Positions 23,957-33,092 of a stretch of DNA of 48,247 bases are shown piece after piece (position 1 is the stretch's first letter; every line of letters begins with the position of its first letter). Under the pieces are notes generated by a model. It did not search any database and was not told the DNA's origin. It worked only from the letters and a program-made list of their open reading frames with translations. A program made the position numbers and the translations under genes. The DNA comes from JACCQS01 sp050999295. Lineage in GTDB: Bacteria; Actinomycetota; Actinomycetes; Mycobacteriales; Geodermatophilaceae. The stretch covers positions 1-48,247 of the forward strand of contig JBPCPI010000065.1 in the NCBI GenBank assembly GCA_050999295.1. The letters run 5' to 3'.

Positions 23957-25803
23957 TTCTTTACCGCGGCGGTCGGCTCTCCTTGGGACAGGGCGGCGAT
24001 GAATGCCTCCTGCGGGACTTCCACCCGGCCAACCATCTTCATGCGCCGTTTGCCCTCCTTCTGCTTTTCCAGGAGCTTGCGCTTGCGAGTGATGTCTCCC
24101 CCGTAACACTTGGCGAGCACGTCCTTGCGGATCGCGCGAATGGTCTCCCGCGCGATGACCCGAGCGCCTATTGCGGCTTGGATCGGCACCTCGAACTGTT
24201 GTCGAGGAATGAGTTCGCGCAGCTTGCTGGTCATCATCACCCCATAGGCGTAGGCCTTGTCCTTGTGCACGATCGCGCTGAAGGCATCCACAGGTTCGCC
24301 CTGCAGCAGGATGTCCACTTTGGACAGTTCGGCGAGCTGTTCGCCGGATTCCTCGTAGTCCAGTGATGCGTACCCGCGCGTACGAGACTTCAGCACGTCG
24401 AAGAAATCGAAGATGATCTCACCCATCGGCAAGGTGTAGCGCAACTCAACCCTGGTCTCGGACAGGTAATCCATACCGGTGAGCTGCCCGCGCCGGGACT
24501 GGCAGAGCTCCATGATCGCGCCGGTGTAGTCGGTCGGGGAGATGATCATCGCCTTCACGACCGGCTCGTACACCTCGCCGGTCTTGCCTGCCTGCCAATC
24601 GCTGGGGTTGGTGATCACCAACTCCTCGCCGTCCTCGGTGACCATCCGGTAGACGACGTTGGGCATCGTGGAGATCAGCGAGAGGTCGAACTCCCGCTCC
24701 AGCCGCTCCCGGACGATCTCCAGGTGCAGCAAGCCGAGGAAGCCGCAGCGGAAGCCGAAACCTAGCGCGGTCGAAGTCTCCGGTTCGTACACCAGCGCCG
24801 CGTCGTTGAGCTGCAATCGGTCCAGCGCGTCACGCAGGATTGGGTAGTCCGACCCGTCGATCGGATAGAGCCCGGAGTAGACCATCGGTCGCGGATCCCG
24901 GTAACCGCCCAATGCCTCGGTGGCCGGCTTGGCCAGATTGGTGATCGTGTCGCCGACCCGCGATTGGCGTACGTCCTTCACGCCGGTGATGAGGTACCCC
25001 ACCTCGCCCACGCCCAGCGAGGCAACGGGCTTGGGCTCGGGTGAGATGACCCCGACCTCAAGCAGTTCGTGGGTGGCCCGGGTCGACATCATCCGGATCT
25101 TCTCGCGGGCCTGGATCTCGCCGTCGATCACCCGGATGTAGGTGATCACACCGCGGTAGGTGTCATAGACCGAGTCGAAGATCATCGCCCGGCTAGGGGC
25201 ATCGGGGTCACCGACGGGCGCCGGGATGTCGCGTACGACAGCATCGAGCAGATCCGCAACGCCCTCACCGGTCTTGCCGCTGACCCGCAGGACGTCCTCG
25301 GCATCGCAGCCGATCACATGCGCGATCTCGGCCGCATAGCGCTCCGGCTGGGCCGCCGGCAGGTCGATCTTGTTCAGCACCGGGATGACCTGCAGGTCGT
25401 TCTCCAGCGCCAGATAGAGATTGGCCAGGGTCTGGGCCTCGATCCCCTGCGCGGCATCGACCAGGAGAACGGCACCCTCGCAGGCAGCCAGCGACCGGGA
25501 GACCTCGTAGCTGAAGTCGACGTGTCCGGGGGTGTCGATCATGTTCAGGACGTACCCGGCGCCGTCCGGGCCCGGCCACGGCAATCGGACTGCTTGGGAC
25601 TTGATCGTGATGCCGCGCTCGCGCTCGATGTCCATCCGGTCGAGGTACTGCGCACGCATGTTCCGGGAGTCGATGACACCGGTGACTTCCAGCATCCGAT
25701 CGGCAAGCGTCGATTTGCCGTGGTCGATGTGCGCGATGATGCAGAAGTTCCGGATCCGGGTGGGATCGGTCAGCGCATGAGCGGGCGTCGCGGGCTGGGT
25801 CAC
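23953..25803 (-). CDS. lepA: elongation factor 4 (LepA)
   Basis: LepA is a ribosome-bound GTPase involved in initiation and 30S biogenesis. The 616-residue product begins RIRNFCIIAHIDHGKSTLADRMLE (G1), with DTPGHVDFSYEVSRSL (G3), LNKIDLP (G4), the domain II region, and the LepA-specific C-terminal domain KRMKMVGRVEVPQEAF. Complete and normal in length. It is divergent from rpsT, with a 275-bp gap. Confidence 0.98.
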   Translation of the reverse strand: MTQPATPAHALTDPTRIRNFCIIAHIDHGKSTLADRMLEVTGVIDSRNMRAQYLDRMDIERERGITIKSQAVRLPWPGPDGAGYVLNMIDTPGHVDFSYEVSRSLAACEGAVLLVDAAQGIEAQTLANLYLALENDLQVIPVLNKIDLPAAQPERYAAEIAHVIGCDAEDVLRVSGKTGEGVADLLDAVVRDIPAPVGDPDAPSRAMIFDSVYDTYRGVITYIRVIDGEIQAREKIRMMSTRATHELLEVGVISPEPKPVASLGVGEVGYLITGVKDVRQSRVGDTITNLAKPATEALGGYRDPRPMVYSGLYPIDGSDYPILRDALDRLQLNDAALVYEPETSTALGFGFRCGFLGLLHLEIVRERLEREFDLSLISTMPNVVYRMVTEDGEELVITNPSDWQAGKTGEVYEPVVKAMIISPTDYTGAIMELCQSRRGQLTGMDYLSETRVELRYTLPMGEIIFDFFDVLKSRTRGYASLDYEESGEQLAELSKVDILLQGEPVDAFSAIVHKDKAYAYGVMMTSKLRELIPRQQFEVPIQAAIGARVIARETIRAIRKDVLAKCYGGDITRKRKLLEKQKEGKRRMKMVGRVEVPQEAFIAALSQGEPTAAVKK

Positions 25804-26078
25804 TCAGATCCGTCTCGACGTTGGATTGCGGCGTGCCGGTGCGGGCGGGCCTTGGTGGTGGGGACTCAGTCAATGGTCCCACGACAGGCCCGGAGATGCC
25901 TCGATGCGACCGTACGGGGCCGAGCGGCCAGGCGAAGCCATCCACCGCGTTGGCTGGGGTCAGGGCAGCGCTGGTAACCTGATGAGTCGGTGCTGACGCC
26001 GCTGAAAGCGGTCACGTCGTGCCTAGCAGTTGAGCACGTCTCCGGACTCCCGATCACCAGAAGCGAAGGCCTTCACGC
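25804..26078. promoter_or_regulatory. lepA-rpsT divergent intergenic region with rpsT leader hairpins
   Basis: A 275-bp gap without a gene. Near rpsT a weak promoter candidate is TTGGCT (25950-25955), a 19-bp spacer, TAACCT (25975-25980). The leader then holds two hairpins: GACG-CCGCT-GAA-AGCGG-tca-CGTC (25995-26018) and CGTGC (26018-26022) with GCACG (26034-26038). S20 autoregulates in some bacteria; these hairpins are candidates only. Nothing else is seen. Confidence 0.35.
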
Positions 26079-26339
26079 GTGGCGAACATCAAATCTCAGA
26101 TCAAGCGGATCAAGACCAACGAGAAAGCCCGACAGCGCAACGCAGCGGTACGGTCCGCGTTGAAGACCTCCGTCCGTAAGTTCCGCGCGGCGGCCGATGC
26201 CGGCGATGCCAGCGCTGCCAACGAGGAGCTGCTCAAGGCCTCCCGCCAGCTGGACAAGGCGGCAAGCAAGGGCGTCATCCACAAGAACCAGGCGGCCAAC
26301 CGCAAGTCCGCGATGGCCAAGAAGGTTGCCTCCCTCTGA
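26079..26339 (+). CDS. rpsT: 30S ribosomal protein S20
   Basis: S20 binds 16S rRNA early in 30S assembly. The 86-residue product starts at GTG 26079 (VANIKSQIKRIKTNEKARQRN) and ends KNQAANRKSAMAKKVASL, the canonical S20 pattern rich in Lys and Arg. Single gene, divergent from lepA and convergent with holA, followed by a terminator. Confidence 0.98.
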   Translation: MANIKSQIKRIKTNEKARQRNAAVRSALKTSVRKFRAAADAGDASAANEELLKASRQLDKAASKGVIHKNQAANRKSAMAKKVASL

Positions 26340-26364
26340 CCTACACCCCACAAGACATTCCGGG

Positions 26365-26393
26365 GCCCGCCGTAGCACGTCGGCGGGCTTCTT
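26365..26393 (+). terminator. rho-independent terminator after rpsT
   Basis: GCCCGCCG (26365-26372), an 8-nt loop, CGGCGGGC (26381-26388), then TTCTTC. A perfect 8-bp stem with a T-rich tail, 25 bp after the rpsT stop. Confidence 0.85.
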
Positions 26394-26427
26394 CATGTCT
26401 GGGCTGTGACCAGGGTTGCGCTCTGGG

Positions 26428-27405
26428 TCAGGCGCCGAGAGTGCTCGGGCTCTGCTTGGCCAGGACGAGCCGGCGCACGGCCTCTTCGAGGGCGTAGTCT
26501 GCGCTGGCGGCTACCCCTTTCACGTCAGCGTTGACGTCCGCGACGATCTGCAGGGCCTCGTGCAGACCAGTGACTTTCCAGCCTCGGGCCTGCTGCTGCG
26601 CGCGTTTGACCTTCCAGGGCGGCAGTCCCAGCGTCCGGGCGAGATCGTAGGGATCGCCACGCCCCACCGAGACGACACGAGCAGCCGTCCGTACGCCATC
26701 GGCGAGCGCATCGGCGATCAACACCGCGGCAACACCTTGGTCCAACGCCCAGCGCAGCGCCTCCAGGGCGGACGGGAGGTCACCGACGAGGGCCCGTTCG
26801 GCCACCGAGAACCCGGTGATCTCAGCCCGCCCCCGGTGGTACCGCGCGACATCCTCGACCTCGATGTGGCCACCGGCGTCGAAGACCAGCTGCCCCGTCG
26901 CCGCCGAGAGGTCGCGGAGATCGTTGCCGACGGCGTCCAATATCGCCGCGGTGGCAGCCGCACTGATCGACCCTCCGGCGCGTTCGGCCTCCCGGCGGAT
27001 GAAGCGCAGTCGGTCCTCGTGCCGGGTCAGTTTAGTGCAGTCGTGGACGGTCGCACCTGCCCTGCGCATCCGATCGATCAACGTCTTGTGGCGCGCGCCG
27101 CCACTGTGGGTCACGACGAGCACGAGGTCGCTGTCCCTGGCCTCGACGGCCGCAGCCACCGCCTCGGCGAAGTCTTTCGTGGCCTCGTGCGTCCCCTCAA
27201 TGATCACGAGCCGACGCTGGGCGAACAGGGAAAGGCCGAGTATCTCGGCGAGGTGGCCGGGGTCTGACCCCACCGCACCGAGCTCCTGGACCTCGATCGA
27301 CGGGTCAGCCGCACGTGCCGCCGCCACCAGGTCCGCGCAACTGCGGGCCCGGAGGAACTCATCGTCGCCGAGCGCCAGATGGGCTCCTCCGGGATGCTCG
27401 ACCAT
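26428..27405 (-). CDS. holA: DNA polymerase III subunit delta
   Basis: The delta subunit opens the beta sliding clamp within the clamp-loader complex. The 325-residue product has LALGDDEFLRARSCADLV, SLFAQRRLVIIEGTHE, LVLVVTHSGGARHKTLIDRM, AVGNDLRDLSAATGQLV and the C-terminal helical part PPWKVKRAQQQARGW, all typical. The ATG at 27405 (MVEHPGGAHLAL) is chosen; open frame to 27678 overlaps the divergent nitronate monooxygenase gene. It is adjacent to rpsT and comEC as in other actinobacteria. Confidence 0.94.
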   Translation of the reverse strand: MVEHPGGAHLALGDDEFLRARSCADLVAAARAADPSIEVQELGAVGSDPGHLAEILGLSLFAQRRLVIIEGTHEATKDFAEAVAAAVEARDSDLVLVVTHSGGARHKTLIDRMRRAGATVHDCTKLTRHEDRLRFIRREAERAGGSISAAATAAILDAVGNDLRDLSAATGQLVFDAGGHIEVEDVARYHRGRAEITGFSVAERALVGDLPSALEALRWALDQGVAAVLIADALADGVRTAARVVSVGRGDPYDLARTLGLPPWKVKRAQQQARGWKVTGLHEALQIVADVNADVKGVAASADYALEEAVRRLVLAKQSPSTLGA

Positions 27406-27475
27406 GCGCCGAATCGTGCCATCGGGATCCGACGGACACCGCAGCGGGCGGCACCGGAGCGCATAGCCTGAATCG

Positions 27476-28534
27476 ATGCTGCTGGACCGTCTGCGCATTC
27501 CGATCGTGCAAGCGCCGCTGGCCGGTGGAGCCTCGACACCGGCGCTCACCGCGGCCGTACTGAACGCCGGAGCGTTCGGATTCCTGGCCGCCGGATATCG
27601 GGCGACTGACGATGTGACGGCTGACATCGCCATACTGCGCGGGCTCACCGACGCGCCGTTTGGGCTGAACATCTTCATGCCCGGCGATGCGGTTGATTCC
27701 GGTGCTCTCGCGCCCTATCTCAGCGAGATAACGGAGGAAGCCGACCGGCATGGTGTGGCCTTGGGCGAGCCGCGTTACGACGACGACTCGTTCGCCGCCA
27801 AGATCGAGTTGGCCATCATCGAGCAGATCCCGGTCGTGTCGTTCACGTTCGGCTGCCCGGACGCCGTGCTGGTCCGCCGACTGCATACTGCCGGATCCGA
27901 GGTGTGGGTGACCGTGACAGAACCGGGTGAGGCACAGCAGGCCGCAGCAGCCGGTGCAGATGCCGTCATCGCGCAGGGCGTCGAGGCTGGCGGGCACCGC
28001 GGTGGTTTCGTCGACCGCCACGACCGCGTCGACTATGGCCTGCTTGTGCTACTGCAGCTCCTGAAGGGGCAGGTCGATCTGCCGCTGGTCGCCACCGGGG
28101 GCATCTCCACCGGCGCAGCGGTTGCCGCGGTCCTGTGCGCTGGTGCGCAGGCAGCACAGCTCGGTACGGCGTTCCTGCGCTGTCCTGAGGCGGGCACCTC
28201 GCCAGCCCACCGCGCAGCGTTGTCCGAGCCTGGACGAACCAGGTTGACCCGGGCGTTCACCGGGCGCTCAGCGCGGGGCATTGAGAACCGATTCCTGGTC
28301 GAACACACCGCAGCCGCTCCGGTGGCCTATCCGCAGATCCACCACGCAACGGCCCGGCTGCGCGCTGCCGGCCGGGCCGCCGGGGACCGGGATGTCGTCA
28401 ATCTCTGGGCCGGACAGGCCTATCGCCTTGCCGAGGAGATCCCGGCCGCGGAACTTGTTGCCCGCCTTGGCCGCGACGTCGCGATCGCGCTCGCCGCGGT
28501 TGAAAGCCGGATCGGTGGGGTGGCCGGTGACTGA
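27476..28534 (+). CDS. nitronate monooxygenase family FMN protein
   Basis: A 352-residue TIM-barrel flavoprotein. It begins RIPIVQAPLAGGASTPALTAAV and has GFLAAGYR, GLNIFMPG and VSFTFGCPD. The signature GADAVIAQGVEAGGHRGG contains the catalytic His region, and the phosphate-binding GGISTGAAVAAVLCAGA follows. Members oxidise alkyl nitronates (for example propionate 3-nitronate) to aldehydes and nitrite. The ATG at 27476 is 70 bp from the divergent holA start. The 3' end overlaps the long comEC frame on the other strand by 137 bp. Confidence 0.93.
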   Translation: MLLDRLRIPIVQAPLAGGASTPALTAAVLNAGAFGFLAAGYRATDDVTADIAILRGLTDAPFGLNIFMPGDAVDSGALAPYLSEITEEADRHGVALGEPRYDDDSFAAKIELAIIEQIPVVSFTFGCPDAVLVRRLHTAGSEVWVTVTEPGEAQQAAAAGADAVIAQGVEAGGHRGGFVDRHDRVDYGLLVLLQLLKGQVDLPLVATGGISTGAAVAAVLCAGAQAAQLGTAFLRCPEAGTSPAHRAALSEPGRTRLTRAFTGRSARGIENRFLVEHTAAAPVAYPQIHHATARLRAAGRAAGDRDVVNLWAGQAYRLAEEIPAAELVARLGRDVAIALAAVESRIGGVAGD

Positions 28535-31031
28535 TCTCAGATGTTTCGGCCCGGTGACGGCACGCGCCAAAGTTCAGGGTCGGCCAACACCGAGGACGTT
28601 CGAGCGGCAGGCGTGGCTGACGTTGCCGCCGGGGAGGTAGATCACTCACCGGCGGGTGCGACACAGCAGCCTCGGCCCTAGTCGGGTCGCCACGCCGAAA
28701 CACCTGGAGGTCTGACCCCGGCCCGTCCACGACCGCGATGTCTCCATCCTGGTCGGTGCGGTGCACGGACATGCCCGCGCTTGACAAGCGATCCAGCAGA
28801 ACCTCGTCCGGGTGCCCGTAGTCGTTGTCGATGCCGACCGAAATCAGTGCCACCCGAGCCCGGGTCGCGGTCAGGAATGCAGATTCCTGGTACGGGCTCC
28901 CGTGATGGGCCACCTTCAGGACATCGGCGCTGAGATCGGTACCCCGCCGTAACAGGTCACTTTGCGCCTCGGACTCGACATCCCCGGTCGCCAGAATCGA
29001 CACATCGCCCACGGTGATGCGGGCCACCAGCGACGAGTTGTTCGGGTCCGATCGTGTTTCGACATACCGCGCCACCGGACCGAGCACCTCGATCGTGGCT
29101 GTCCCGACCGCGCAGGTCTCCCCATAACGGAGGGTGCGGACCGGGATATCGGCATCGTCGGCGAGTCGCAGGATTTGGGTGTACGCCTGTACCGGGGGTG
29201 GGTCGGCACTCGTGGCGACGGCCGCCACCGTACGGCCACGTAATACGCCGACCATCCCGTCGATATGGTCGGCGTGGAGATGGGAGAGCAATAGCAACGA
29301 AACCTCCTGCACACCGAGCCTGCGCAGACACGCGTCGACCACCACCGGCTCCGGACCTGAGTCCACGACAACGGCACGGCCCGGTCCCACCGACACGACG
29401 AGCGCATCACCCTGTCCGACATCGCAGGCCACGAGCGACCAGCCGGTTGGTGGCCAGGTGGGCGCGAAGAAGCGAACTGATACGGCGCTGACGACGATTC
29501 CGATGCAGGCCGCGGCCGCCAACCACCGAAACCGTCGTCGTCGCAACAGGATGATCGAGCCAACGATGACCGCTACCAGCGCAAGCGCGCCGCCGACTCC
29601 GCCCGGCCACGGCAGGACCGCTCCCGGAGTCCGCGCCGAACGTTCGGCGACCCAGACCATCCAGCGCAGCGGCAGGTCGGATGTCCGCAGCAACACCTCG
29701 GCCAGCCAGGACCACAGCGGCGCCACTAGGGCCGCAGTCAGCCCGAGCACGGTGACGGCAGCGACGACCGGTACGACCAAGAGATTGGCCGGCAGTGAGA
29801 TGAGACTGACCCGATCGACGATCAGGAGCAGCACCGGTGCGGTGAACAACCCAGCCGCAGCGCAGACGGCGGTCGCCGTGGCGAGGAAGGCAGGCCACCC
29901 GCGCTGGGTCAACCGCTCGGCCCATGGCCCGGCCGCCAGGATGATGCCCGCCGTGGCGGCGACCGAGAGCGCGAACCCGAGATCGCGGGCCAGAGCGGGA
30001 TCCAGGGCGCAGAGCAGCAACACTGTCCCGGCTAACGCAGGGACGGCCTGCCGAGGACGCCCTGTGCCCAACGCCAGCAGAGTGATCGCACCCATGACGG
30101 CCGCACGCAGCACGCTGGGCTGTGGACCGACGAGAACCACGAAGCCGGCCAAGAAAAGTGCGGCGATCACGGCACGCGTCAGCCCGCGTACGCGGCTGCG
30201 GCGCAGCGGCCACAGCACCGCGCCGATGACGATGGCGCAGTTCGTGCCGGACACGGCGGTCAGATGCGACAAACCGCTGATCCGGAAGTCCTCCACGAGG
30301 ATGGCGTCCATACCGGTCGTGTCACCCAGGACGATGCCGCGCAGGAGTCCAGCCTCGTCCCCGTCCAGCGTCTGGTCGGCACGTTCACGCAGGCCGCCAC
30401 GAATGCCGGCCGCGACCGAATCCAGCACCCCATGCGGGGGGGCGGACGCCTCGGGAGGGCCGCGAGCGAAGGCGAGGCCGACCAGCAGATCCTCAGGGGA
30501 TGCGCTAGCCAGCGTGACCGTAGCCGAGACCGTCGACCCGGGCACGAGCTGTGCCCAACCCTGCAGGGGCGCGAACACGAGCACCTCTGCCCTCAGCGGC
30601 CAGGACCGGACGGGCGTATCCCGGCATGGTCGGTCACAGCTGAGCGCAACCACCGTGGCTGGTATGAGCACCCTCGAGCTGGACGACCCCGGCGCCAGGA
30701 TCCTTACCTGCTCATCCACCTCGACCCGCAGACGCACGTCCTGTCCCTGGGCGGCCAACGCGCGCAGCGGGGAACCGTCGCGGGCGTTGATATGGGCTGC
30801 CGACGTACCCGCCACCAGACCCAGCCCGGCCAGAGCCAGGGAGGCGGCGGCAATCCACGCCGGACGACTCTGCCTCGGCGTCCCGCTGATCAGGAGCAAG
30901 GACGCGGTGCTCAGCGCCAGCAGCGTCACGGCGACTAGGACGCCGAAGGGCAGCAGTGGCGCCGCCCAAGCAGTCACCCAGCCCAACGCAGCCGCCGGGA
31001 CCAGCCGGATGTCCCAGCGTTGTCCGGTCAC
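28398..31031 (-). CDS. comEC: ComEC/Rec2 DNA-uptake channel protein, 3' end uncertain
   Basis: ComEC forms the inner-membrane channel for single-stranded DNA in natural transformation. The 877-residue frame has N-terminal helices and an OB-like region. The Competence domain includes GLLRGIVLGDTTGMDAILVED and FRISGLSHLTAVSGTNCAIV. Many helices follow, then a metallo-beta-lactamase domain with DVGQGDALVV, SHLHADHIDGMVG and KVAHHGSPYQES. Similarity ends around GSDLQVFRRG (near 28690). The remaining about 95 residues are Arg/Pro-rich and overlap the nitronate monooxygenase gene by 137 bp, so a lost stop is possible. comEA lies immediately upstream. Confidence 0.88.
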   Translation of the reverse strand: MTGQRWDIRLVPAAALGWVTAWAAPLLPFGVLVAVTLLALSTASLLLISGTPRQSRPAWIAAASLALAGLGLVAGTSAAHINARDGSPLRALAAQGQDVRLRVEVDEQVRILAPGSSSSRVLIPATVVALSCDRPCRDTPVRSWPLRAEVLVFAPLQGWAQLVPGSTVSATVTLASASPEDLLVGLAFARGPPEASAPPHGVLDSVAAGIRGGLRERADQTLDGDEAGLLRGIVLGDTTGMDAILVEDFRISGLSHLTAVSGTNCAIVIGAVLWPLRRSRVRGLTRAVIAALFLAGFVVLVGPQPSVLRAAVMGAITLLALGTGRPRQAVPALAGTVLLLCALDPALARDLGFALSVAATAGIILAAGPWAERLTQRGWPAFLATATAVCAAAGLFTAPVLLLIVDRVSLISLPANLLVVPVVAAVTVLGLTAALVAPLWSWLAEVLLRTSDLPLRWMVWVAERSARTPGAVLPWPGGVGGALALVAVIVGSIILLRRRRFRWLAAAACIGIVVSAVSVRFFAPTWPPTGWSLVACDVGQGDALVVSVGPGRAVVVDSGPEPVVVDACLRRLGVQEVSLLLLSHLHADHIDGMVGVLRGRTVAAVATSADPPPVQAYTQILRLADDADIPVRTLRYGETCAVGTATIEVLGPVARYVETRSDPNNSSLVARITVGDVSILATGDVESEAQSDLLRRGTDLSADVLKVAHHGSPYQESAFLTATRARVALISVGIDNDYGHPDEVLLDRLSSAGMSVHRTDQDGDIAVVDGPGSDLQVFRRGDPTRAEAAVSHPPVSDLPPRRQRQPRLPLERPRCWPTLNFGACRHRAETSEISHRPPHRSGFQPRRARSRRRGQGGQQVPRPGSPRQGDRPVRPRD

Positions 31032-31035
31032 ACGG

Positions 31036-32049
31036 TCACACGGTCACGAGATCGACGATGTCCTCGTACACCGTCGGCCCGATGCCGCTGACCTCACGGA
31101 GCTCCTCAACAGCAGTGAAGCCACCGTTGGCCTCCCGGTAATCGATGATCCGCAGGGCCAGGACCGGTCCGATTCCCGGCAGCTCTTCAAGTTCAGCCTG
31201 AGATGCGCTGTTGAGGTTGACCAGTCCCCCGGACTCCGGATCGACACCACCGGGCAGCGCTGATCCCGGGATGCCGACTGCGATCTGTTCACCATCGACG
31301 ACCAGCCTGGCCAGATTGACAGAGCTCAGATCCGCCTCGGGCAGGGCTCCACCGGCGGCGGCAATGGCGTCGGCGACCCGCGCCCCCGAGGTAACGGTGA
31401 CCAGCCCGGGTTGTCGGACCTGCCCGATGACGGAGACGACGAGTTCGTTCCCCGTGCCCGCGTCCGCGTCGGGCCCAGTGCTGGACCCCGGTTGCCGTTC
31501 GCCATTGTTCTGCCCCGGATCGCCTGAAACCTGAGCCGCTGCCGCCAGTGGTCCCGCGTTCCCCTCGTCGACTGTCGAGGGGACGGGCCGGGACCACCAG
31601 GTGATCCCCGTTGCCAGCAGGGCCGCCACTACCGCAACCAGGCACAAGGCGAGCGCACCGGGCCGACCCGGGTCCCAGCGAAGGCGCTGGTCCAAGCCGG
31701 CGCCGCCACGGTGCCGACCTGTCGACGCCGACGCGTCTGCGGTCTGGTGCTCCGACTCATCAGTCGACGACGACAACGGCAGGTCAGATGATCCAGTCGG
31801 CTCGGCGTCTGGCACCGCAGGCTCACTGGGCCAGGACTGGGCCGCCACGGTCGGTGCCAACGGCGCCCCGCTCTCGCCGATCCGCTCCGGTACCCAGCCG
31901 GCCCTCGGTGTGGCGGCAGCCACGATGGACCTCGGTGTGGCGGCAGCCACGATGGACCTCGGTGTGGCGGCAGCCACGATGGACCTCAGCCGCTCCCGTA
32001 CCAGTGCCTCGGCGTCCGCGCCGTCAAGCCCTCGCACGCGACCACGCAT
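31036..32049 (-). CDS. comEA: ComEA-family DNA-binding protein with SLBB and helix-hairpin-helix
   Basis: ComEA binds incoming double-stranded DNA at the membrane and feeds it to ComEC. The 337-residue protein has a cytoplasmic low-complexity N-terminus with three identical SIVAAATPR copies. One transmembrane helix (ALALCLVAVVAALLATGI) follows, then a linker, an SLBB domain (SVIGQVRQPGLVTVTSGARV) and a C-terminal pair of helix-hairpin-helix motifs (LNSASQAELEELPGIGPVLALRI and LREVSGIGPTVYEDI). It starts with ATG at 32049 and ends 4 bp before comEC. Confidence 0.93.
   Translation of the reverse strand: MRGRVRGLDGADAEALVRERLRSIVAAATPRSIVAAATPRSIVAAATPRAGWVPERIGESGAPLAPTVAAQSWPSEPAVPDAEPTGSSDLPLSSSTDESEHQTADASASTGRHRGGAGLDQRLRWDPGRPGALALCLVAVVAALLATGITWWSRPVPSTVDEGNAGPLAAAAQVSGDPGQNNGERQPGSSTGPDADAGTGNELVVSVIGQVRQPGLVTVTSGARVADAIAAAGGALPEADLSSVNLARLVVDGEQIAVGIPGSALPGGVDPESGGLVNLNSASQAELEELPGIGPVLALRIIDYREANGGFTAVEELREVSGIGPTVYEDIVDLVTV
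31904..31984. repeat. three perfect 27-bp tandem repeats inside comEA
   Basis: Unit at 31904-31930, repeated identically at 31931-31957 and 31958-31984, encoding SIVAAATPR three times in the ComEA N-terminus. Being in frame and identical, it probably expanded recently by slippage or recombination. The copies are directly contiguous, so it is not a CRISPR array. Confidence 0.95.
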
Positions 32050-32181
32050 GGGCCCACGTTAGGCAGCCTCAACGGCTCCCATGGGTCCACTGAGCTTCCT
32101 GTGGAAAGTGCCGTCAACCCTGTGGATCTACCTCAGCGGGTCGGAGGTGCTGCCTCGAGCCCGGGCATGCACACCGCCATC
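32050..32181. other. comEA-degV intergenic region
   Basis: 132 bp between the comEA start and the degV stop, both on the minus strand. It must carry the comEA promoter if comEA is not read from degV, but I see no convincing box or hairpin. Confidence 0.4.
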
Positions 32182-33048
32182 TCAGGGCGCGAACGCGGGA
32201 GCCACGACGACGCCGATCAAGCCGGGGCCCACGTGGGCGCCGACGACCGCACCGACCTCGCTGATGTACATCCGGCGCAGTCGTGGGACCCGCTCGCGCA
32301 GGACCGAGGCCACGGCTTCGGCGCGTTCCGGCGCGGCGAGGTGCTGCACGGCAACATCGACCAGCCGACTTCCGGCGCGTTCGACAGCCACCTCGGCCAG
32401 CCGAGCGATCGCCTTACTGGCCGTTCGTACCCGCTCAAGAGCGACGATGCGACCGTCGACCACGTGCAGCAGCGGCTTGACCGCGAGGGCGTTGCCCAGC
32501 AGGGCCGCGGCGGCGCCGATCCGGCCACCCCGGCGAAGGAACTCCAACGTGTCGACATAGAACAGCGTCACGGTTGCTGCGGCCGTATCGACGCCCGCCC
32601 GCACCACGTCATCCAGGTTGGCCCCGGCCCGGGCCCGCTCCGCCGCTGCAAGCACGGCAAATCCCAATCCCATTGCCGCCGAACGTGAATCGATGACCTT
32701 GACCCGATCGGGATCGACGTCTTCGGCGGCAAGGCGGGCGGCATCCCAGGTCCCGGACAGTTCCCGCGACAGATGAACCGACACCACCCCGGCAGCGCCG
32801 GCATCCAGACATCGTCGATAGATCTTGGCGAATGAAATCGGGGTCGGGCGGGACGTGGACACCTGCTGACGGCTCTCGCGCAGGGCCGCGGCCAGTTGAT
32901 CGGGGGTGATGTCGATGCCCTCCTCGCCGGAGGCGCCACCCATGATCACGTACAGCGGTACGACACTGACCTGGAGTTCTCGGGCGAGCCCGTCCGGGAG
33001 GTAGGCGGTCGAGTCGGTGACCACCGCGATCGCTGTCCCTACGCCCAC
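32182..33048 (-). CDS. DegV-family fatty-acid-binding protein
   Basis: DegV-family proteins (FakB type) bind a fatty acid for phosphorylation by a fatty-acid kinase. The 288-residue product begins IAVVTDSTAYLP and has TSRPTPISFAKIY, SVHLSRELSGTWDAARLA, DSRSAAMGLGFAVL, LEFLRRGGRIGAAAALLGNAL and KPLLHVVDGRI, then EVGAVVGAHVGPGLIGVV. All are typical. It is divergent from the DUF202 pair (44 bp between starts). Confidence 0.93.
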   Translation of the reverse strand: MGVGTAIAVVTDSTAYLPDGLARELQVSVVPLYVIMGGASGEEGIDITPDQLAAALRESRQQVSTSRPTPISFAKIYRRCLDAGAAGVVSVHLSRELSGTWDAARLAAEDVDPDRVKVIDSRSAAMGLGFAVLAAAERARAGANLDDVVRAGVDTAAATVTLFYVDTLEFLRRGGRIGAAAALLGNALAVKPLLHVVDGRIVALERVRTASKAIARLAEVAVERAGSRLVDVAVQHLAAPERAEAVASVLRERVPRLRRMYISEVGAVVGAHVGPGLIGVVVAPAFAP

Positions 33049-33092
33049 GGCAGCAATCTAGTGCGCCGACCGGGCCGGGTTAGGGTCCGCGT

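Noticed and set aside
29134..31263. A 709-codon plus-strand open frame over comEC
   Set aside because: Antisense shadow of comEC, with Thr/Ser/Arg-rich composition and no recognisable motif.
31904..31984. Repeats in comEA as a CRISPR array
   Set aside because: Copies are directly contiguous with no spacers, and in frame within a coding gene.
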